NCBI GenBank assembly: GCA_021292105.1
Contig: CM037874.1
Location: forward strand, 28,403,083 to 28,467,082
Direction of reading: 5' to 3'
From: Anadara kagoshimensis
Lineage: Eukaryota > Mollusca > Bivalvia > Arcoida > Arcidae
DNA: 64,000 bases
The translations under genes and the position numbers were made by a program. Under the pieces are notes generated by a model that saw nothing but the letters and a program-made list of their open reading frames with translations, had not been told where the DNA came from and made no database searches. This document shows, piece after piece, positions 62,701 through 64,000 of this stretch; position 1 is the stretch's first letter, and each line of letters opens with the position of its first letter.

Positions 62701-63434
62701 ATATCAGGCATCATATTACCATATAAACCATATACAAAACAGGTTGGGCTCTGCAAACAAAATTTAGAAAATAAGTCAGACTTATGTAATTCATTTTAAA
62801 CGCCTAAGTCTCATATCGATGGGTCATCTCCAAAATGTTAACAACTTTCAGAGAGTGTCAATCATCATTGTACCAAAGCACTGGGTTTATTCTAAATAAA
62901 CAGCGAGGTGCAATGTGTCTATAAAATGGTATGGTTAAGTAAGCCGTTAAACGGTCTTGTTAACAACATTTTCTTAAAATAAAAGATTTTTGTAATATTT
63001 AGAAAACTGTTTTATAGACAAAAAACTTACTAGCATATATGCCAAACAATCTCATTTCATTTGTTCTGTGGACAGCAACAGACATTGGCTTTAAACATAT
63101 GCGAGAATAAAATAATACTTTTTAAAAGGAATAGAAATAAGAGAAAAAATCTTACCTCGAGGTCAATTTCGAGGACCAAACTATCCGACCCTTTTCTACA
63201 AGTTGATGTGAATATATATCCTCCTTCAACAGTGTTTAAAGGTTCCATACTGGCCCATCGTGATGTGTCACCAAGGACTGAAGAAGAATCCATCGTAAGT
63301 GACGCCGGGTCATCTGGGTCATCAAGATGAACTTCGTCTAAAGATGTATCTACGGCTTTAATTTTCATCACCCCTGCATTTACCTCCTGTGGATTGACCA
63401 CATATGGATACGGATTGCTCACGTAACTTAAAAT
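37114..63434 (-). CDS. Gene B: inverted paralogue, polycystin-1-like with ZU5/UPA-like and Death-like tail (5' partial)
   Basis: About 24 exons and 1,600 codons on the - strand, arranged as in gene A from the GAIN domain to a stop TGA at 37116-37114. Many exon lengths equal those of gene A (171, 155, 172, 96, 121 and 43 nt) and all but a few phases agree. Differences are an extra intron in the GAIN domain (62751-63155), no counterpart of the doubtful 27871 exon, two net +1/-2 frameshifts (near 60917 and 57929), and a 5.1-kb foldback insertion against the acceptor at about 43140. These could mean a young pseudogene, or assembly indels in a working gene, since the rest of the frame and the splice sites are intact. 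The protein would be an 11-TM membrane receptor/channel with a cytoplasmic Death-like tail. Confidence 0.75.
37655..37870. repeat. Dispersed repeat, second family (copy 1)
   Basis: ACGGATCGCCGACCACGCAC, then TCATTAGTTGCCGTGACGCT and GGGCGATACGTC; matches 61140-61345. Lies in the last gene B intron, 15 bp beyond the donor of the Death-like exon. Confidence 0.65.
37885..38130 (-). CDS. Gene B exon: Death-domain-like
   Basis: 246 nt, phase 1 on both sides. VAVRWRQFAKRLNLTTDYIN gives the W-x-x-F/L-A-x-x-L core and the following helix. Then E-E-E-K-C-F-L-V-F-Y-K-Y, and IIKVLRLEGF as the last helix. It aligns along its length with gene A exon 32536-32778. Acceptor ATTTTGCAG, donor GTAAGT. Confidence 0.7.
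38810..38834 (-). CDS. Gene B small linker exon
   Basis: 25 nt. I-G-S-K-S-I-V-K, phase 0 in, phase 1 out. Acceptor TTATTTCAG, donor GTAAGT. Two codons shorter than gene A. Confidence 0.58.
38888..39072 (+). mobile_element. Dispersed repeat family, partial copy
   Basis: TAGTTCCATGTTCCTTTCAA, GGTGGGTGTAGCCAGCTAAA, GGAGCACCCGGCCTCACTTC, then GGATTGTGATTCGGACATGG at the end. Confidence 0.72.
39816..39858 (-). CDS. Gene B small exon: UPA-like strand
   Basis: 43 nt, same as gene A. T-W-I-S-F-L-V-K-A-S-V-M-Q-W. Acceptor TTTCAG, donor GTAAGT. Confidence 0.65.
40252..40430 (-). mobile_element. Dispersed repeat family, diverged partial copy
   Basis: AATCAAAAGCAAACATACAAATCC-like end and TTCCGGAAGCGTAAGCACCT with GCCAGCTACA. 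Confidence 0.5.
40627..40747 (-). CDS. Gene B exon: UPA-like segment
   Basis: 121 nt, as in gene A. ELIVIKREGRSNWFIVNTYF, then Y-A-V-F-K-L-Q-I. Phase 1 in, phase 2 out. Acceptor GTTTCAG, donor GTAATT. Confidence 0.7.
41129..41219 (-). CDS. Gene B exon: ZU5/UPA-like segment
   Basis: 91 nt, phase 0 in, phase 1 out. C-I-F-L-W-L-N then IEVRIPCVNG aligns with L-L-K-L-P-L-P in gene A. Acceptor CTTTCAG, donor GTAAAT. Confidence 0.62.
41607..41792 (-). CDS. Gene B exon: ZU5-like segment
   Basis: 186 nt, phase 0 on both sides. Acceptor TTTTGACATAG, donor GTAAAA. Starts T-T-T-V-M-S-T-V and ends F-E-S-Q-C-F-Y-S-D-C-T-V-R-I-K. Intact frame, which is what exposes the frame switch in gene A exon 29212-29438. 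Confidence 0.65.
42491..42625 (-). CDS. Gene B exon: ZU5-like beta strands
   Basis: 135 nt, phase 0 on both sides. L-E-I-L-V-S-L-N-S-G-Q-T-W-E-V-C aligns to S-I-S-Y-N-N-G-R-T-W-E-E in gene A. Acceptor TTGTAG, donor GTAAGT. Confidence 0.65.
43013..43135 (-). CDS. Gene B exon abutting the foldback insertion; 5' edge uncertain
   Basis: V-Q-C-A-D-V-T-A-Y-M-E-K-E through P-Y-T-V-Q, then donor GTAATT at 43012. It aligns with gene A exon 27192-27309. The expected acceptor lies at about 43131-43140, where the CCTTAAAG element begins. The nearby AG positions have no pyrimidine tract and none gives the phase 2 required by the upstream exon, so the acceptor may be damaged. Confidence 0.5.
43401..43758. 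repeat. Microsatellite cluster: TTTA, TTAA, ATTT
   Basis: (TTTA)n at 43401-43427, (TTAA)n at about 43513-43640, (ATTT)n at 43708-43758. Confidence 0.9.
44087..44505. repeat. Microsatellite cluster: AAAT and GA
   Basis: (AAAT)n blocks at 44087-44116, 44257-44325 and 44395-44505, and (AG)n at 44150-44168. Confidence 0.9.
44618..44646. repeat. (GA)n microsatellite
   Basis: About fourteen GA units. Confidence 0.9.
45911..45960. repeat. (AG)n microsatellite
   Basis: About twenty-five AG units. Confidence 0.92.
46296..46420 (+). mobile_element. tRNA-derived SINE-like sequence
   Basis: A-box-like TTAGCTCGGTAGAGTGTCGA and B-box-like GGTCGCGGGTTTGGTCTC at tRNA spacing. No cloverleaf end seen. Confidence 0.5.
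46585..46640. repeat. (CT)n microsatellite
   Basis: Long CT run with one interruption, next to the MetaSINE-like copy. Confidence 0.92.
46665..46950 (-). mobile_element. MetaSINE-like retroposon
   Basis: On the - strand it starts with a tRNA-like head (GGAAGCGCGTGGCCTAGTGG, then GTGGGTTCGATCCCTGG). The tail domain read on + is CTCTCCCCTGAATGGGACGC, CGGTCCATCGCAGGGTTTAC and AAGTGTCTTGCTCAAGGACA. That combination is what I know as the Meta-domain of animal, especially bivalve, SINEs. Confidence 0.75.
47625..47720 (+). mobile_element. tRNA-like SINE head
   Basis: TCTTCCGTGGCCTAATGGAT then AGTGAGTTCAAGTCCCGCCG: A- and B-box-like blocks, with an extra stretch between them that prevents a normal tRNA fold. 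Confidence 0.5.
49005..49162 (-). CDS. Gene B exon: linker to ZU5-like region
   Basis: 158 nt, phase 0 in, phase 2 out. Starts F-D-A-I-D-K-H and ends F-Y-E-H-G-Y-S-K-Y, aligning with gene A exon 26818-26996. Donor GTAAGT. Confidence 0.6.
49378..49439 (-). CDS. Gene B exon: charged linker
   Basis: 62 nt, phase 1 in, phase 0 out, as in gene A exon 24516-24568. D-F-D-N-Q-I-D-N-R-R-Q-K-R-Y-S-E-I-F-R. Acceptor ATTACAG, donor GTATGC. Confidence 0.6.
49841..50073. mobile_element. CGCGAA-rich MITE, complete
   Basis: Begins TACTGTAAATCACTTATTTT and ends CGCGAAATAAAGGTGATCCA plus CAGTA: terminal inverted repeats ending in TA, with many CGCGAA motifs between. About 233 bp. Confidence 0.7.
50090..50300 (+). 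mobile_element. Dispersed repeat family, 5' part
   Basis: AGCCTAGGATAAACAATGCC, the AATTGTTAATAAGT block, then GGCGGGCGTAGCTAGCTAAT and TATCCTTCCGAAGCACTTCC. It lacks the usual end. Confidence 0.5.
50608..50732 (-). mobile_element. Dispersed repeat family, end fragment
   Basis: CAATCAAAAACAAACATACT, CCACGTCCGAATCACAATCC, and GGGAAGTGAGGCCGGGTGC. Confidence 0.7.
50978..51200 (-). mobile_element. tRNA-derived SINE with two tandem heads
   Basis: Two - strand copies of CAGTGGTAAAGCACTCGCC-type A-box and GGGTTTGATCCCTG-type B-box sequences, at 50990-51055 and 51128-51198. They share the TATAGTGCGG core. In the gene B intron before exon 49378-49439. Confidence 0.7.
51286..51849 (-). CDS. Gene B exon: TM9-TM11 of the channel-like domain
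   Basis: 564 nt, phase 1 on both sides. LLKPLTFNYYLHLMRTSLVI (S4-like), then TM10, a pore position without an acidic L-G-D filter (S-A-L-M-T-M), TM11 IIFMIFMILMSFVIINLFVA, and the F-D-A-E-L-N-E-H-F-W-W-K end shared with gene A. Confidence 0.88.
52525..53109 (-). CDS. Gene B exon: polycystin domain core, TM7, TM8
   Basis: 585 nt, phase 1 on both sides. GLYAVYGEGGYSITIGPQRD, W-I-D-T-F-T-R-A and N-A-A-T-R are polycystin motifs. TM7 IILFIQLIFILITIIRIV and TM8 VFCVTAIILYILRI follow. Confidence 0.88.
53440..53535 (-). CDS. Gene B exon: polycystin extracellular domain, Cys-containing segment
   Basis: 96 nt, phase 1 on both sides. Cysteines at G-A-C-E-V-P, H-I-C and K-F-C-P align with gene A. Acceptor TACAAG, donor GTATAT. 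Confidence 0.78.
54060..54130. repeat. (AT)n microsatellite
   Basis: More than 50 bases of uninterrupted TA in the intron between exons 54696 and 53535. Confidence 0.95.
54696..54867 (-). CDS. Gene B exon: polycystin extracellular domain, first part
   Basis: 172 nt, same as gene A. W-D-W-I-E-N-S-F-I and YSYRLGLARLRQVRM carry the TOP-domain R-L-G-x-x-R-x-R-Q-V-R signature. Confidence 0.83.
54985..55182 (+). mobile_element. Dispersed repeat family, diverged partial copy
   Basis: TTTTGATTACACACTTGGTG, GCCTCATTTCCCCGGTGGAA, then GTGATTGTGATTAGGACATG. Confidence 0.5.
55619..55857. repeat. Tandem duplication, 124-bp unit
   Basis: Starts TGCATAACCAAACAAGACTA at 55619 and again at 55743; copy 2 lacks about 8 bases. 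In a gene B intron. Confidence 0.85.
56118..56353 (-). CDS. Gene B exon: charged loop and TM6
   Basis: 236 nt, phase 1 in, phase 0 out. Loop R-R-H-R-I-Q-L-D-K-R, then FITKLVYLTLLCIMVSHHMV (TM6). Donor GTAAGT. Confidence 0.8.
56929..57046 (-). CDS. Gene B exon: end of TM5 and loop
   Basis: 118 nt, phase 0 in, phase 1 out. VVLISLIVACLCSKS, then a hydrophilic loop with S-E-I-A-P shared as P-E-I-A-P in gene A. Acceptor TTCCAG, donor GTATGA. Confidence 0.72.
57654..58285 (-). CDS. Gene B exon: end of PLAT, TM2-TM5, with frameshift
   Basis: Starts with F-N-C-G-E-W-L-S. TM2 (RLWTLVSLLFLAMVTSAMWY) and TM3 are in one frame up to A-I-L-P-S. Homology continues in a second frame (C-I-I-A-I-F-K-Y-R-R) through PWWFIFFGYGLIIIVITVTG and D-W-G-P-E-L-T-Q-D-W to E-P-L-K. 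The 632-nt length leaves a net +1/-2 shift, around 57926-57932. Confidence 0.75.
58492..58646 (-). CDS. Gene B exon: PLAT domain, second half
   Basis: 155 nt. QIWHDNSGAAPRWLLDKIVI is the conserved PLAT core. Donor GTAAGA, phase 2 out, as in gene A. Confidence 0.85.
59457..59627 (-). CDS. Gene B exon: PLAT domain, first half
   Basis: 171 nt, phase 0. Starts W-T-Y-F and contains EYFITVHTSV, the PLAT opening strand. Donor GTAACA. Confidence 0.8.
59767..59795. repeat. Poly-T tract
   Basis: Twenty-eight or more T in a row inside a gene B intron. It could be a retroposon tail, but no body was recognised. Confidence 0.85.
59892..60236 (+). mobile_element. Dispersed repeat family, best long copy (~345 bp)
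   Basis: Colinear with 9262-9602 and all fragments. Contains TTGTTGACTCCGGGATATTG, TAGCTAGCTAAACAGGAGGT, GAGCACCCGGCCAGACTTCC, and ends at ATTAGTATGTTTGTTTTTGA. No poly-A tail, TIR or obvious target duplication seen. Lies in a gene B intron. Confidence 0.75.
60795..61026 (-). CDS. Gene B exon: degenerate GPS and TM1, with frameshift
   Basis: Starts I-N-S-V after acceptor TTTTTTTTAG. Frame one reads FGTFSASVFFIPPAPINF and hits TAG at 60918-60916. Homology resumes in another frame with F-S-N-F-S-E-K-F and TM1 FAIELSLIIIFVLLTILLRR. The exon is 232 nt against 234 in gene A, so two bases seem lost in an ATTT run. GPS cysteines and the cleavage tripeptide are absent here too. Confidence 0.7.
61140..61345. 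repeat. Dispersed repeat, second family (copy 2)
   Basis: GCGGATCGCCGGTCACTCCC, then TCATTAGTTTCCGTGACGCT and GACGATACGTC. Same orientation as copy 1. No coding signal. Confidence 0.65.
61830..61925 (+). mobile_element. Dispersed repeat family, end fragment
   Basis: TTTTAACTATGCTTTAGGAT then TGTGATTCGGACATGGATTG. Confidence 0.5.
62092..62207 (-). CDS. Gene B exon: pre-GPS strand
   Basis: 116 nt, phase 1 in, phase 0 out. H-R-S-K-R then RYLDTTTNTWSPSNDLQ aligns to the gene A exon ending in V-W-K-T-D-G-K-T-Q. Acceptor CTTAAAG, normal donor GTAATA. Confidence 0.68.
62540..62750 (-). CDS. Gene B exon: GAIN-like, second part
   Basis: 211 nt, phase 0 in, phase 1 out. Acceptor TTTGCAG, donor GTAGTC. 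Starts S-P-T-C-F-V-Y-G and ends L-V-Q-C-T-G, aligning with the second part of gene A exon 7457-7946, where no intron interrupts. Confidence 0.72.
63156..63434 (-). CDS. Gene B exon: GAIN-like, first part
   Basis: 279 nt, phase 0 on both sides. Starts ILSYVSNPYPY after acceptor CCATAG, as in gene A. Contains D-x-D-D-P and ends L-E-I-D-L-E before GTAAGA. Any more 5' exons lie beyond 64000; none was recognised in 63435-64000. Confidence 0.75.
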
Positions 63435-64000
63435 CTATGGATAAATAGTAGACATAACTGTAACGCAAAACAAAATGATAAGTGTATAGCAATAAATAAC
63501 AAGACACACATATTTAGACAACTTTTACAAAACCCAAGACTTTAGACGTTCAATTTATGTATTATTGCAAGAATCGTTAAATTTACCACCCGGTAAAGGG
63601 TTAAGCCTGTATGGAAATGGGCGGTTTTAAATGACCTCAAGGATAAAAAAACACAGATTCTGTTTACAAATTTAAAAACACATGGTCAGTTATATTTGTT
63701 GAAAAAGTAAAAAATCTAATGAATTAAATGAAATAAATATTTTAAATTCACACAAACAGATAATTATGGAGTTTATGTTTCCTAAATATATTATTTCATG
63801 TTATTGAAATAACAAATAAGTTTATTAATGGGACTGGAGTGGGAAAATGGGTATTTTAAACTGGACTTTATCAATGTATTTATTCTCCATCTACCTATAC
63901 ATTGCTAGTCTATTGTGTTCAAAGTCATTTTTAATCCAATTGTTTAAATCTTTAAAAATGAAATTGAATATGTTACCCTTGACTTGTAAAATAATGTTTA

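Overview
This is an intron-rich, AT-rich animal nuclear sequence. The genes are split by GT-AG introns full of short inverted-repeat elements, tRNA-derived SINEs, a decayed mariner and long microsatellites. One SINE carries what I recognise as the Meta-domain of molluscan MetaSINEs, so a lophotrochozoan, most likely a bivalve mollusc, is my best guess. The species cannot be named from sequence alone.

The window holds essentially one gene type in two copies, arranged tail to tail. Gene A runs on the + strand from before base 301 to a stop at 34686. Gene B runs on the - strand from beyond 63434 down to a stop at 37114. Both 5' ends lie outside the window. I rebuilt about 28 exons for A and 24 for B by following splice sites, codon phase and A/B homology. 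Many homologous exons have identical lengths (171, 155, 172, 96, 121 and 43 nt). Each encodes a polycystin-1-family protein: an EGF-like exon (seen only in A), a helical region and a GAIN-like domain, a degenerate GPS, TM1, a PLAT domain, TM2-6, the polycystin extracellular (TOP) domain and a six-helix channel-like domain.

The most interesting result is what follows the channel domain. In both genes the reading frame continues through further conserved exons into a beta-rich ZU5/UPA-like region and then a Death-domain-like exon (A 32536-32778, B 37885-38130), followed by a short terminal exon with a stop. A polycystin-1-like receptor/channel fused to a ZU5-UPA-Death tail is not an architecture I know of, and it would link mechano- or chemosensing to death-domain signalling.

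Both copies carry possible lesions. A has an apparent 1-nt frameshift at an A6 run near 29281. B has frameshifts near 60917 and 57929, and a 5.1-kb foldback-like insertion directly against a 3' splice site at about 43140. These could be assembly indels or early pseudogenisation.

The introns and the 2.4-kb gap between the gene tails hold many mobile-element copies. They include a piggyBac-like TTAA element (1941-3426), a Tigger-like element nested in another MITE (13.2-14.5 kb), a 3.2-kb long-TIR element (17432-20630), a broken mariner (24831-26171), a roughly 66-bp minisatellite (8.1-8.7 kb), a dispersed family of about 345 bp with some 16 copies, and the CCTTAAAG foldback element (43141-48221).
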